A stretch of 64,000 nucleotides of DNA from Mucilaginibacter sp. Bleaf8 (GTDB lineage: Bacteria > Bacteroidota > Bacteroidia > Sphingobacteriales > Sphingobacteriaceae), in the NCBI RefSeq assembly GCF_018390515.1, contig NZ_JAHBBK010000003.1, positions 310,001 through 374,000 on the forward strand. The letters are read 5' to 3'. The position numbers were made by a program, and so were the translations under genes. This document shows positions 16,679-25,639 of this stretch, piece after piece. Every line of letters begins with the position of its first letter. Positions within the stretch are counted from its first letter, which is position 1. The notes beneath the pieces were generated by a model. The model was not told where the DNA came from. It was given only the letters and a program-made list of their open reading frames with translations, and did not search any database.

Positions 16679-17872
16679 ATGGACAAAGGGCAAAACAGTG
16701 AACCGAACGGCAATGGAAGACGTGCTTTCCTGAAGGGAACGTTTCCTGTCATGGCAACCGCATTCATTCCGGGTATCGCTTTAGCAAAAAACACAAATAA
16801 CGCAGCTGAACCATCATTCCCGGGCTTGATCATCAGAGAAAAAGAACCGGTCAATTTTGAATTTCCTTTTCCGATGCTATCAAGCGCAATCACGCCAAAT
16901 AACCAATTCTTCATTCGAACTCATTTTCCCATTCCGAAATTGCAGGCAAAAGAGTGGAAAATGACGATCGGAGGGCATGTTAATAAAGAGATTACACTAA
17001 CCTATGATGAGTTACGTGCATTGCCTGCTAAAAAAGTGATGGCAACATTGGAATGTGCCGGAAACGGGCGAGCCAACCTGGCTCCAAAGGTGAAAGGCTT
17101 ATTGTGGGAACAGGGTGCCGTCGGAAACGCAGAATGGACCGGCGTACCACTTTCTGTATTATTAGAAAAGGCCGGGGTAAAGCCGGGAACAGTAGAGATC
17201 ATTTTGGAAGGCGCAGACAAAGGTGAAGTCTCGGAAGAACCCAAGTCTCCCGGCGCTATCCACTTTGCCAGAAGTTTACCACTTACTAAAGCGATGCAGG
17301 CGGAGGTGGTCATTGCCTATCAAATGAATGGAAAAGAGCTTAGCCCGGAGCATGGGTACCCGGTAAGGGCTATCATTCCGGGCTGGTATGGTATGGCTTC
17401 CGTAAAATGGCTTACCAAGATAGTAGCAGTGGATAAACCGTTTGAAGGTTATTGGCAAACCCTGGAATATGCTTACTGGAAACGCACTGATGACCAGCCG
17501 ACACTGACCGCTGTGACCGAGGTACAGGTAAAAGCGGAGATTGCCAGACCGGCTCTAAGTGAGGTGGTGCCCGCTGGAAAAAAATACAGGGTGCATGGTG
17601 CTGCCTGGTGCGGAGAAAATGAAGTAGCAAAAGTTGAGGTAAGCTTCGATGAAGGTATAACCTGGCAATCGGCAAAGTTATTAGGCAAGTCCGTTAGGTT
17701 CGCATGGCGGCTTTGGGAATATAACTGGCAGGTTCCGACGGGACAACAGCGGCGTAAGTTAATGTCAAGAGCAACGGATAGTAATGGAAATACACAGCCC
17801 ATGCAGCATGATAAAGATCGGAGAACTTATATGGTAAACAAGATCGTAACGGTTGAAGTGGAAGTGCAATAG
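16679..17872 (+). CDS. Sulfite oxidase-like molybdopterin oxidoreductase, Tat-exported
   Basis: Periplasmic molybdenum enzyme of the sulfite oxidase family, 397 residues. A twin-arginine signal (RRAFLKGTFPVMATAFIPG) is followed by the Mo-cofactor domain (about 60-270) with ATLECAGNGRANLAP, holding the Mo-binding Cys. A C-terminal Mo-co dimerization domain (about 280-395) contains YRVHGAAWCGENEVAKVEVSFD and RFAWRLWEYNW. Members oxidize sulfite or reduce related oxo-compounds. No cytochrome or heme subunit gene is adjacent, so the electron partner must be elsewhere. It shares the repeat-bracketed block with the Fic gene, though the two have no evident link. Confidence 0.88.
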   Translation: MDKGQNSEPNGNGRRAFLKGTFPVMATAFIPGIALAKNTNNAAEPSFPGLIIREKEPVNFEFPFPMLSSAITPNNQFFIRTHFPIPKLQAKEWKMTIGGHVNKEITLTYDELRALPAKKVMATLECAGNGRANLAPKVKGLLWEQGAVGNAEWTGVPLSVLLEKAGVKPGTVEIILEGADKGEVSEEPKSPGAIHFARSLPLTKAMQAEVVIAYQMNGKELSPEHGYPVRAIIPGWYGMASVKWLTKIVAVDKPFEGYWQTLEYAYWKRTDDQPTLTAVTEVQVKAEIARPALSEVVPAGKKYRVHGAAWCGENEVAKVEVSFDEGITWQSAKLLGKSVRFAWRLWEYNWQVPTGQQRRKLMSRATDSNGNTQPMQHDKDRRTYMVNKIVTVEVEVQ

Positions 17873-17954
17873 AATATTGCCAGGTGAATATCCTATGGTC
17901 TATTCTAAACATAAATAATTCCGATAAAATTCAATTTATCTTATTCAACAATAA

Positions 17955-18118
17955 CGCAAAGATAGCCCACCGCAGGGATAAAAAGTCAAGGCTATACAAG
18001 CGTGGCGCGGGTTGTCCGCTTTCAGCGGTTGCGCCCCGGCCCTGACAGTTTACCCGGCTAGCGCTTTTGGTTGCTTAAGTGATGAATAAGGTATGGTGAG
18101 TTCAATAGCGTGGCCGCC
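17955..18118. repeat. 164-bp structured repeat, copy 2
   Basis: Second copy of the element at 14590-14753. The TATACAAG bulge and CCGC-TTTCA-GCGG tip are kept, while the middle stem differs (CGTGGCGC with GCGCCCCG), so pairing potential is largely preserved despite substitutions. That suggests the fold, not just the sequence, has been under selection. The rest of the gap 17873-18315 shows no gene. Confidence 0.75.
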
Positions 18119-18315
18119 TATTACACCAACTCATAATGTCTCTCTATGTTTTAATCATGATTACAATTGGCTGCTATTTGTCAGTTTTTCTTATTTTTGT
18201 CAGTATCATTTGATATTGAATGCTATTGTCCTTGCTCAGAAAAAATTCGGGAGCACAGTAGTTGAAGATTGGTAAAATACTGAATAACAGCATATAAATG
18301 GACAGGGTTACGGAG

Positions 18316-18337
18316 CCGTCCATTCCGCTAAAAGCAA
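18316..18337 (+). repeat. Duplicated tRNA-Asp 3' end (left att-like repeat)
   Basis: A 22-bp sequence (CCGTCCATTCCGCTAAAAGC plus AA) identical to 29544-29565, the 3' end of the tRNA-Asp gene and the bases after it. Homology continues, at about 80-90%, through a terminator, a TGGTGAGC/GCTCACCA inverted repeat (18439-18476 here, 29668-29705 in the other copy) and an integrase start, to about 18725. The DNA just upstream (18255-18315) may be a decayed tRNA but cannot be folded convincingly. It marks the left edge of an 11.2-kb segment. Confidence 0.75.
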
Positions 18338-18351
18338 AGTCAAAAATGACT

Positions 18352-18383
18352 AAAAGCCTGTAAATTAAACATTACAGGCTTTT
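18352..18383 (+). terminator. Hairpin terminator of the left att copy
   Basis: AAAAGCCTGTAA pairs with TTACAGGCTTTT and is followed by more T. It is the copy of the terminator that follows the intact tRNA-Asp at 29580. Confidence 0.7.
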
Positions 18384-18579
18384 TTATTTGGCTCCAATTG
18401 CCATTATATCTAACTATTCTCCATAAAAAGTTAGCATATGGTGAGCATCTTCCTGGGTCAACCGAAATGCTCACCACGTCGATTTTAATAGCCTGTATTA
18501 CAATTTGTTCATTAATTAAACATCTTGACTGTAAGTGGCATAATTAACACTTTTGTTTCACTTTAAAGGATGATGTGTA

Positions 18580-18840
18580 ATGAGAGCTCAACTAAATTTA
18601 CTTTTCTACTTAAAGAAAAGATCAAATTACCAAAGCGGCCCGGTAGCGATCTACCTCCGCTTCAACGTTAATGGGCAAAGATCGGAAACCTCCACCGGTA
18701 AGATCTGCAAACCGCACGCTGAAACCTATCGACCAGGTCAGCGCCGTGTCCGTCAAGGTGGGCATTTCGTCTACAACTATAGCATTCGGTACAATTATGA
18801 AGAAGGATTAAAAGTAAAAGGTGAAGCAGCTTTTTCTTGA
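18580..18840 (+). pseudogene. Truncated tyrosine recombinase (N-terminal arm-binding domain)
   Basis: The frame starts MRAQLNLLFYLKKRSNYQSG and continues VAIYLRFNVNGQRSETSTGK, the N-terminal arm-type DNA-binding domain of Bacteroidota phage-type integrases. After about residue 45 the similarity stops and the frame runs on into unrelated sequence; no core-binding or catalytic domain follows. An almost identical start recurs at 29810. It is the remnant of the integrase that used the adjacent tRNA-Asp att site. Confidence 0.75.
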
Positions 18841-19364
18841 CAGGTTGGGTTAATATTAACCCTCCTTCAATAAATATGTAGCCTGCAATTCCTGCAGCAA
18901 GCAGAGGCACAAACTTCATTATTGCCTGTTTTACCATAAATCTGAAAGATCTCTGAATAATGGCTGTTGAGATACATTAACCCAAGCCAGGCATCTGTTT
19001 CAAAACTTATTTCAATTATGGACAAAAGAATACTTCTGTTCTATGCTTTCTTGTAATCAAAGATCAGTAATCAAAGATCATTGTCTTTTCCAGCAAGCAG
19101 ATAAGTACGAGCATGAAGCTTTTTAACTAAAATGTTAAATTTCCTTTGTGATTATACCATGTCAAATTTTTTATTGAAGAAGTCGGAATGGTTAAATAAA
19201 TTCTACTATGACACTTTTCACTTACTAATGGAGCAAGCAGCAACGTAGAAAATTCATTTTTAGCTACAAACCACTGATTACAAGGTTTGAATATTCGAAA
19301 GATGGTAATAATTCGCTTTATTAGTTAGGAAAAGATTTATTTTCGTTGATATAGATTATTTGTT
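18841..19364. other. Gene-free stretch between integrase remnant and TonB receptor
   Basis: No supportable gene. It contains a short tandem duplication (GTAATCAAAGATCA twice, about 19053-19080) and becomes AT-rich towards the receptor gene. Probably island debris. Confidence 0.5.
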
Positions 19365-19370
19365 TTGGTG

Positions 19371-21788
19371 ATGAAGAAATATTTAGAAGTCTCGTTTTTG
19401 ATAAGCATTTTTCTCGTTTCATTCGCATTGTATGCTTCAGCACAACAGAAATTATTCGAAGGTACGGTTAAGGATAGTAATAATCATCCTGTTGTATTTG
19501 CAGAAGTTAAGGTTTTTCGGGGTAAACAATTTTCCCGACCATTACTAATCCGCACCACAAATGATAATGGACACTTTTCCTTTTATACGGATACCCTAAA
19601 AGGCAGTTTCCTGCTGCAGATCAGCCACGTGACTTTTGATACTCTTCAAAAAAATATTGACTTCAATACAACCAGCGCTCCAATGTTATTTCGTTTAAAT
19701 AAAAGAGCTGTTGGTCTAAAGGCAGTTAACATTACCGCAAGTAAAGATCTCATTTACCGGCAACAGGATAAGATTGTTATGAATGTTGAAGACAACCCCA
19801 ACGCCATCGGGCAAAATATATTTAATATACTTCAGCTTGCGCCCGGCGTTTCTGTCTTTAATTCATCTATTTCAATTAATGGCGTACCAGGAGCCAGGAT
19901 TTACATTAATGGAAGGCCTTTGCAATTAAGCGGGGGCGGCTTAGCAGGTTATTTAGGCAGTTTGAAATCTTCTGATATTAAATCCATTGAAATCATCGCA
20001 CATCCGTCCGCAGAATATGATGCAGAAGGTACAGGAGGCATTATTAATGTCGTGCTAAAGACAACAGCTCAATTGGGGTGGTCCGGTTCTATAGGCTATA
20101 CGCAATCCTTTGGATTGGGAAAGTATCCGGCATTCAATCCTAATATGGGCATTAACTTTAAAAGAAATGGCTTATTGTTATCAGCTCATTACAGCTACAA
20201 CAATCAGAAAGACTTTTTGGAAATGACTGAGGAACGGAAGTTAAGAGATGGAAGTCAGCAAAATACTACTACAAATAGGATTGGTCATTATTTAAGCAAT
20301 AGCGCAGACATTTCGGTTAGTTATGACATTTCAAAAAAACATAGCGTAGGCTTGAACTACAATGGTAATTATAGTAACTCGAGAGAGCAGATGATCAGTT
20401 CTACTTTTATTAATTTTCCTAACTCTTTCGATAATATCACTTCAGAAGGCCAGTTTCCCAACCAATCCAATCTATCGTATAACAACATTGGTATGAATTA
20501 CGATTGGAAAACAGATACCTTAAATTCAAAATTGTCAGTGGTGGTTGACTATACGAGAAATAAGAATGACGCAATTAGCGAGTCAAACAGTACTACTTAT
20601 AATTATCTGCATCAGCAGCTGCAGGATACACTTTATAATTTCGTTTTCCCAAGCCTTTCAAGTATATGGACTGGCGAGCTGAAGTTTAATAAAAAATTCA
20701 AATCTGGTCAGGAGTTGATTATGGGAGGTAAGTTTACCACTACAGCTATCAACACAGATAATACCTACAATATATTCACCAACAATGCTTTTCAAGTAGA
20801 CAACAACCGTTCATTCGAGTACCGCTACAGAGAAAAAATAGCGGCAGCATTTTTACAAACCGCGGGCAAATTTGTTCTTTTTGATTACAAAGCGGGCTTA
20901 CGGTTGGAAAATAGTTATGTTGAAGGGCTATTGTCTCAAACAACGGCAAGCGTTGATAATATACGGCGTTATCTGAACCTTTTTCCTTACTTATATCTAG
21001 GTCGCAAATTGGATAAGAAAGGTAAAAATATAGCCTCTTTATCCTACAATCGCAGAATTACCAGGCCCTCTTATTCAGCACTGAACCCCTTTAGTTACTT
21101 TATTGATAATTATACAATTATTTCGGGTAACCCTAATCTAAAGCCTTCTTATATTGATGTAGTAGACCTGGGTTATACATTAAATCAGAAGTACGCCCTG
21201 AGTATAAGCTATAATTCAATTAAAAACCAAATCAACCAGGTTTTGGAAACCGATAGTAACTCAAATATCACAACTATTATCAGAAGCAATCTCGGAAGCA
21301 CTAAGCTGTTTAATGCGAATTTTTCAATACCCATACAGATAGAAAAATGGTGGACGACAAATAATACTTTATTACTACAACATGTGGAAATAGAAGCGCC
21401 TCAATTTAACATTGATAAAAGTACTTACAGGTTGCAGTCTAATCATCTTTTCAAAGTAAGTCCCTTAACTACGGTTAGTGTGTCAGGGTTCTACACGCCG
21501 CACACAATTTATGGCAATACTATCACAGGCGAATATTCAAATATTAGCATCGGAATTAGGCAACGCTTACTGAAAAAGAAGCTTATCGTTGGAGCAAACA
21601 TTTATGACCTTTTGGAAAAGAACAACCCTCGTTTAGCAAGTTACTATAATAATGATGTCATTAAGCGTTATCAGAAGTTCCAAACCCGCTTACTGGTTTT
21701 CTCATTAGTCTACAACTTTAAAATTGGAAAAGCATTCCAAACGAAGGACAATGAGAGAAGCAATGAGGATGAAAAAAACAGGCTTTAA
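19371..21788 (+). CDS. TonB-dependent outer membrane receptor with carboxypeptidase-like N-terminal domain
   Basis: Outer-membrane protein of about 805 residues. A signal peptide (to about ALYASAQQ) is followed by a carboxypeptidase-regulatory-like domain (25-110), a plug domain (about 130-225, INGVPGARIYINGRPLQL, AEYDAEGTGGIINVVLK) and a large beta-barrel of the Bacteroidota OMP_b-brl type. The ATG at 19371 is used; TTG and GTG lie just upstream in frame. It lies head to head (convergent) with the RiPP export genes and inside the same att-bracketed island. It may take up the island's peptide or a metal complex of it, or serve self-protection; that link is inferred. Confidence 0.85.
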   Translation: MKKYLEVSFLISIFLVSFALYASAQQKLFEGTVKDSNNHPVVFAEVKVFRGKQFSRPLLIRTTNDNGHFSFYTDTLKGSFLLQISHVTFDTLQKNIDFNTTSAPMLFRLNKRAVGLKAVNITASKDLIYRQQDKIVMNVEDNPNAIGQNIFNILQLAPGVSVFNSSISINGVPGARIYINGRPLQLSGGGLAGYLGSLKSSDIKSIEIIAHPSAEYDAEGTGGIINVVLKTTAQLGWSGSIGYTQSFGLGKYPAFNPNMGINFKRNGLLLSAHYSYNNQKDFLEMTEERKLRDGSQQNTTTNRIGHYLSNSADISVSYDISKKHSVGLNYNGNYSNSREQMISSTFINFPNSFDNITSEGQFPNQSNLSYNNIGMNYDWKTDTLNSKLSVVVDYTRNKNDAISESNSTTYNYLHQQLQDTLYNFVFPSLSSIWTGELKFNKKFKSGQELIMGGKFTTTAINTDNTYNIFTNNAFQVDNNRSFEYRYREKIAAAFLQTAGKFVLFDYKAGLRLENSYVEGLLSQTTASVDNIRRYLNLFPYLYLGRKLDKKGKNIASLSYNRRITRPSYSALNPFSYFIDNYTIISGNPNLKPSYIDVVDLGYTLNQKYALSISYNSIKNQINQVLETDSNSNITTIIRSNLGSTKLFNANFSIPIQIEKWWTTNNTLLLQHVEIEAPQFNIDKSTYRLQSNHLFKVSPLTTVSVSGFYTPHTIYGNTITGEYSNISIGIRQRLLKKKLIVGANIYDLLEKNNPRLASYYNNDVIKRYQKFQTRLLVFSLVYNFKIGKAFQTKDNERSNEDEKNRL

Positions 21789-21792
21789 CTAC

Positions 21793-22257
21793 CTATAAAA
21801 TCAGACGGCGTAGAAGACTTTCATAGTTAATCGTCAACTGCATTTGTTTGCTACTCTCCGGCTGTAAAAGTTTGCTATACAGTTCAGGAGTTGCATGGGG
21901 TTTCTCTATTCTGATTTGTATAAACCTGGACTGATTAGTATGCGACTGAAAAGTTGGATGAAGTAAAAATCCTTTCATTTCGATACCGGATACGGAAAGA
22001 AGAACGGTTCTAACTCCCGTATAATTTTCATGTGCCGGTAGCTGTACCTCAATTATATAATGATAAGGGGTGTTTGCTTTTATAGTTGTAGCAACCGGCC
22101 GAACGATAACAGGAACTTTTATTACACCTGCTATTATGGTAAGCACAACAAACACACCGGCGACTAACAACATACCATTGCCGATAACCCAGCCAGGTTT
22201 TTGCCGCATGATAGTTGTAATTTCCGTGCTGTGGGTACTGTCCTCGTTTGGAATCAT
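21793..22257 (-). CDS. Short HlyD-like secretion accessory protein
   Basis: A 154-residue protein with one membrane helix (about 28-50, GMLLVAGVFVVLTIIAGVIKV) after a polar N-terminus, then a beta-rich domain. The layout (IPNEDSTHSTEITTIMRQKP, helix, then IKVPVIVRPVATTIKA) matches the start of HlyD-type adaptors beside peptide-exporting ABC transporters in Bacteroidota. It lacks the coiled coil and most of the lipoyl/barrel part. It starts 7 bases after the transporter stop. Either a minimal adaptor or a shortened one; the family is assigned with caution. Confidence 0.55.
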   Translation of the reverse strand: MIPNEDSTHSTEITTIMRQKPGWVIGNGMLLVAGVFVVLTIIAGVIKVPVIVRPVATTIKANTPYHYIIEVQLPAHENYTGVRTVLLSVSGIEMKGFLLHPTFQSHTNQSRFIQIRIEKPHATPELYSKLLQPESSKQMQLTINYESLLRRLIL

Positions 22258-22264
22258 GTGATTC

Positions 22265-24526
22265 TTATTTGCCTAGTTCTAGCTGATTCTTCACTAATGT
22301 ATAGTATTCCCCCTTTTTTCCTGTCAAAGTTTGGTGATCGCCCGCTTCAACAATTTTCCCATTCTTTAAAACAATAATCTGATCCGCGTTTCGCACTGTG
22401 CTTAATCTGTGAGCTACCACTATGACTGTACGACCTTTTGTGAAATTGGTTAAGTTGTTAACGATCACTTTCTCATTATTAGCATCTAACGTGCTGGTTG
22501 CCTCATCCAAAAATAAGAATTCCGGTTCCCTGTAAATTGCGCGGGCAATCATAATCCGCTGACGTTGCCCCGAACTTATACCATTGCCTACCTGGCCTAT
22601 TTTGGTGTTAACGCCAAGCGGTAGCTCCCGGATAAAGTCTTGAATATTTGCTAACTCAATAGCTTTCTGCAACCGGGTCGGATCAATAGGTTCGGTAATA
22701 GCTATATTCTCTTCAATTGTACCTGAAAATATATAGCCGTCAGACATAACAACACCGCAATGCTGCCACCACCATTTTGGTGAAATCTGACTAAGTGAAG
22801 CATTCCCCAATAAAATAGTTCCGACGTTGGGTTCGTAAAACTTTAAAAGTAATTTTACAAGTGTTGTTTTTCCACTGCCGCTTGCGCCAACAATTGCTGT
22901 TGTTTTACCAAAAGGAATATCAAGATTGATATCTTCCAGTACCATATGTCCTGTACTGCCATTATAGCCGAAAGAAACATTTTTTAAACTCAATGCAGGA
23001 GATGAATCATGGCCTTTTGATCCTGTTGCCTTATCCGCGACCTGCAAAAAATCGGACATCTTATCCAGCTCGTGTTGGGGGGTAATAAGTCCTTGTTTTT
23101 CTTCATTCTCTTCCTGATGGATTTCGCCCAAGCGCTCTATGCTAACTTGAGCATCCTGATAATTTTGAAAAAAAGAAAGCAATTGGTCAATAGGTGAAAT
23201 GGTTTGTCCGATAATATAAGTGACACTTAACATCATTCCAAGCGACATCTGCCCGTCAATGACCTCTCTGGCAGAAATGTACGCAATAATAATATTCTTA
23301 AGTTGATTGAAAAATCCGGACCCGATAGTTTGATACTGACTTACCACGAGTGCCCTGGTTTTTATATTAAACAACCTGCTCTGTATTCGTTCCCAGTTTA
23401 GGCGATGCGCTATTTCTCCGCCATTGAGTTTAATTTCCTGTATACCGGTAATAATTTCAAATAACTTATTCTGACTGTCAGCACTTTGCAGAAAGCGCTC
23501 GTAGTCCAGATCCTTCCGCTTCCTTTGAAAGTAAAGCATCAGGAAAACAGAAATGGAAGATCCTATGCTGAAAACAGTAAAAATAAGCCAACCGTAGGTA
23601 AGAAGTACGGCTGAGAATACGAAAAGGTTTAATACCGCAAAAAGTGAATTGAGTGTAGAAATGCTTAAAAACCGTTCAATTTTTTGATGGTCGGAAATCC
23701 TCTGGTTAATATCACCAACCATCTTTGAATCAAAATAGCTGATGGGCAGCTTCAACAATTTGATTAGAAAGTCAGATATTATGGTAATGTTTATCCGGCC
23801 CGTGATATAAAGTAGAAGCCAGCCCCTGATAACCTCAATCGCCATACTGCCAATAAAAATGGTGAGCTGAGATATTAATATCAAGTATACAAAGTTGACA
23901 TTTTTTGAATTAATTCCGTAGTCGACGAGATGTTGCGTTAAAAAAGGCAGTACCAATGAAAAAAGACTTGCCAAGAACATTCCGAGAACCAGTTGAAGGA
24001 CGCTTTTTCTGTAAGGCCTTAAATAGTTTAATAAAAATCTCATGCTCCAATCTGAAGCCTTCTCGTCTTGGTAAGAAAAAAAGGCATCGTCTGGCTCAAG
24101 TAACATGGCAACGCCACGTTCATCGGAAGAATTAATCCAGGCTTTTTGAAAGGCTTCACGCTCAATCTTTAATAAACCTCGAGCTGGGTCCGCGATTTGA
24201 ATCTTTTTAATATCTGCATTTAGGTCTTGTGGTGGTATTACGATAAAGTGGTTTTGGTTCCAATGCAGTATACAAGGCAGCGGAGCCAAGGTAAGTAGCT
24301 CTTGGAAGCTCAATCGGACAGCATTTGTATTAAAGCCTATTTTCTCAGCGGCACGACGGATCCCCGTTAAAGAAACGCCTTCTCTTGAATAAAGAGATTC
24401 TTTTCTTAAAGAATCAAGTTTATAATGTTTGCCGTAATAGCTTGCTATCATACGAAGACAAGTAGGGCCGCAGTCCATCTGATCTAGTTGTCTGTAAATA
24501 GGAAAGCTCTTTTTAATCAACTGCAT
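22265..24526 (-). CDS. Peptidase-containing ABC transporter (C39/PCAT) for peptide export
   Basis: Bifunctional protein of 753 residues that removes a double-glycine leader and exports the peptide. The C39 protease (1-140) has Gln13 and Cys19 in YRQLDQMDCGPTCLRM and His in LHWNQNHFIVI. A six-helix domain (about 160-460) follows, then the ATPase domain with Walker A GASGSGKTT, signature ISSGQRQRI, Walker B EFLFLDEATSTLD and switch His in VAHRLSTV. It is the natural processing exporter for the GG-leader precursor at 28831-29019. Confidence 0.92.
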   Translation of the reverse strand: MQLIKKSFPIYRQLDQMDCGPTCLRMIASYYGKHYKLDSLRKESLYSREGVSLTGIRRAAEKIGFNTNAVRLSFQELLTLAPLPCILHWNQNHFIVIPPQDLNADIKKIQIADPARGLLKIEREAFQKAWINSSDERGVAMLLEPDDAFFSYQDEKASDWSMRFLLNYLRPYRKSVLQLVLGMFLASLFSLVLPFLTQHLVDYGINSKNVNFVYLILISQLTIFIGSMAIEVIRGWLLLYITGRINITIISDFLIKLLKLPISYFDSKMVGDINQRISDHQKIERFLSISTLNSLFAVLNLFVFSAVLLTYGWLIFTVFSIGSSISVFLMLYFQRKRKDLDYERFLQSADSQNKLFEIITGIQEIKLNGGEIAHRLNWERIQSRLFNIKTRALVVSQYQTIGSGFFNQLKNIIIAYISAREVIDGQMSLGMMLSVTYIIGQTISPIDQLLSFFQNYQDAQVSIERLGEIHQEENEEKQGLITPQHELDKMSDFLQVADKATGSKGHDSSPALSLKNVSFGYNGSTGHMVLEDINLDIPFGKTTAIVGASGSGKTTLVKLLLKFYEPNVGTILLGNASLSQISPKWWWQHCGVVMSDGYIFSGTIEENIAITEPIDPTRLQKAIELANIQDFIRELPLGVNTKIGQVGNGISSGQRQRIMIARAIYREPEFLFLDEATSTLDANNEKVIVNNLTNFTKGRTVIVVAHRLSTVRNADQIIVLKNGKIVEAGDHQTLTGKKGEYYTLVKNQLELGK

Positions 24527-24550
24527 TTAAATGCGCATTTTTTCTTCGTA

Positions 24551-25639
24551 TTAAGCCTTGATTAACTCGTAGATCTCTTCACTTTGCAGGAAGTGCTCTT
24601 CTAAAGGCAATTGATATTTTCGTTTTGTATTTTTTGCAAGGGCATACCACCTGAAGAATGTATCAAACTGATCTTCGATATAATAATATTTTGCAAGCAT
24701 AAGAGCTGTTCTAGCTATTTTTCTACAGTTCTGTAAGGCGGTGCTATGATCCAATGAAGCAACTATTTTCCACACGGATCGTTGAATTTTATTGATGTAT
24801 TTTGAAGGATATTTGTGATTGATAAGAAATAATAAAAAATCGCTGCACAAATGCAAAAATTCGCTTTTTGTAAATTCATCTGAGGTATTTGTAACTAACT
24901 CAAGCCGCATTGCATAAGCAATTTTAAGTGTAATATATTTATCGGATTTCTTCAATAAGTAGCATTCGGAGAAATACCGATAAACGGTTGATAAATAATT
25001 TTCCAAGATCATGGAAGGGTATTTATCCCGGTAATTAAGCCTTAATTTAACCGCTTTGAAAAACATCATTCCCGCCAGGCAGGGCATTTTTTGCCAACGG
25101 TAAAGAAGTAATCCTATCGAAGTACAGCAGGATGCATAGAAATTGTTAATTGCTTCAATCAGATCCGGGTCCGTATAAATATGTACATAAACCGCTTTTA
25201 GTGTTTTAAAAGCAAGCGTTATCTTTTCCTGCCTTTCATATAGCTGGGCCAGTTGTAATAAAATAAAAACATGATTTACTTTAGATGCAAAGGAATTATC
25301 AAGAAGGGCTATGCTGTTGTTAAAATAATATTCTGCCGGTCCGTAATCTTCTGACATAGCATGAATAAATGCAGCTATATAGGATTCGAAGGAATGATTC
25401 CCAACCATGTTCCTTACTTCGTCATCGTGAATATGATCGCGGATTTTAGCTAATTGATCGGTTGATAAAATTCTGTTTCTTTTGTAGCTCTCGGATAATT
25501 CGGGATATTTCTCCTGATAAAATTTAAAGATATCATCAGTAGTTTTCGAATAAGAGTCAAATCCTTTCTTTTTAATATATGCTGTAGTCTGGAAGAAATA
25601 ATCTTTCATGTTTCGGTATGCTGATGAATTTAGATCCAT
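24551..25639 (-). CDS. Helical protein of unknown function in the RiPP cluster
   Basis: A 362-residue soluble protein with no signal peptide or membrane helix. It looks all-helical, with repeat-like pairs of helices (SFESYIAAFIHAMSEDYGPA, NHVFILLQLAQLYERQEKI, PCLAGMMFFKAVKLRLNYRD) suggesting a TPR-like solenoid, but no named family is recognised. Its start lies inside the last ten bases of the LanM gene and the transporter follows after 24 bases, so it belongs to the modification/export operon. It could be a scaffold, immunity or regulatory protein; position is the only evidence. Confidence 0.6.
   Translation of the reverse strand: MDLNSSAYRNMKDYFFQTTAYIKKKGFDSYSKTTDDIFKFYQEKYPELSESYKRNRILSTDQLAKIRDHIHDDEVRNMVGNHSFESYIAAFIHAMSEDYGPAEYYFNNSIALLDNSFASKVNHVFILLQLAQLYERQEKITLAFKTLKAVYVHIYTDPDLIEAINNFYASCCTSIGLLLYRWQKMPCLAGMMFFKAVKLRLNYRDKYPSMILENYLSTVYRYFSECYLLKKSDKYITLKIAYAMRLELVTNTSDEFTKSEFLHLCSDFLLFLINHKYPSKYINKIQRSVWKIVASLDHSTALQNCRKIARTALMLAKYYYIEDQFDTFFRWYALAKNTKRKYQLPLEEHFLQSEEIYELIKA

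Noticed and set aside
18255..18337. A second intact tRNA at the left att site
   Set aside because: Only the last 20 or so bases match tRNA-Asp; the rest cannot form D-, anticodon and T-arms.
18668..18937. Minus-strand small membrane peptide (MKFVPLLAAGIAGYIFIEGG...)
   Set aside because: Most of the frame runs antisense through the integrase remnant, and it has no start signal or homology I recognise. Only its first 40 codons look protein-like.
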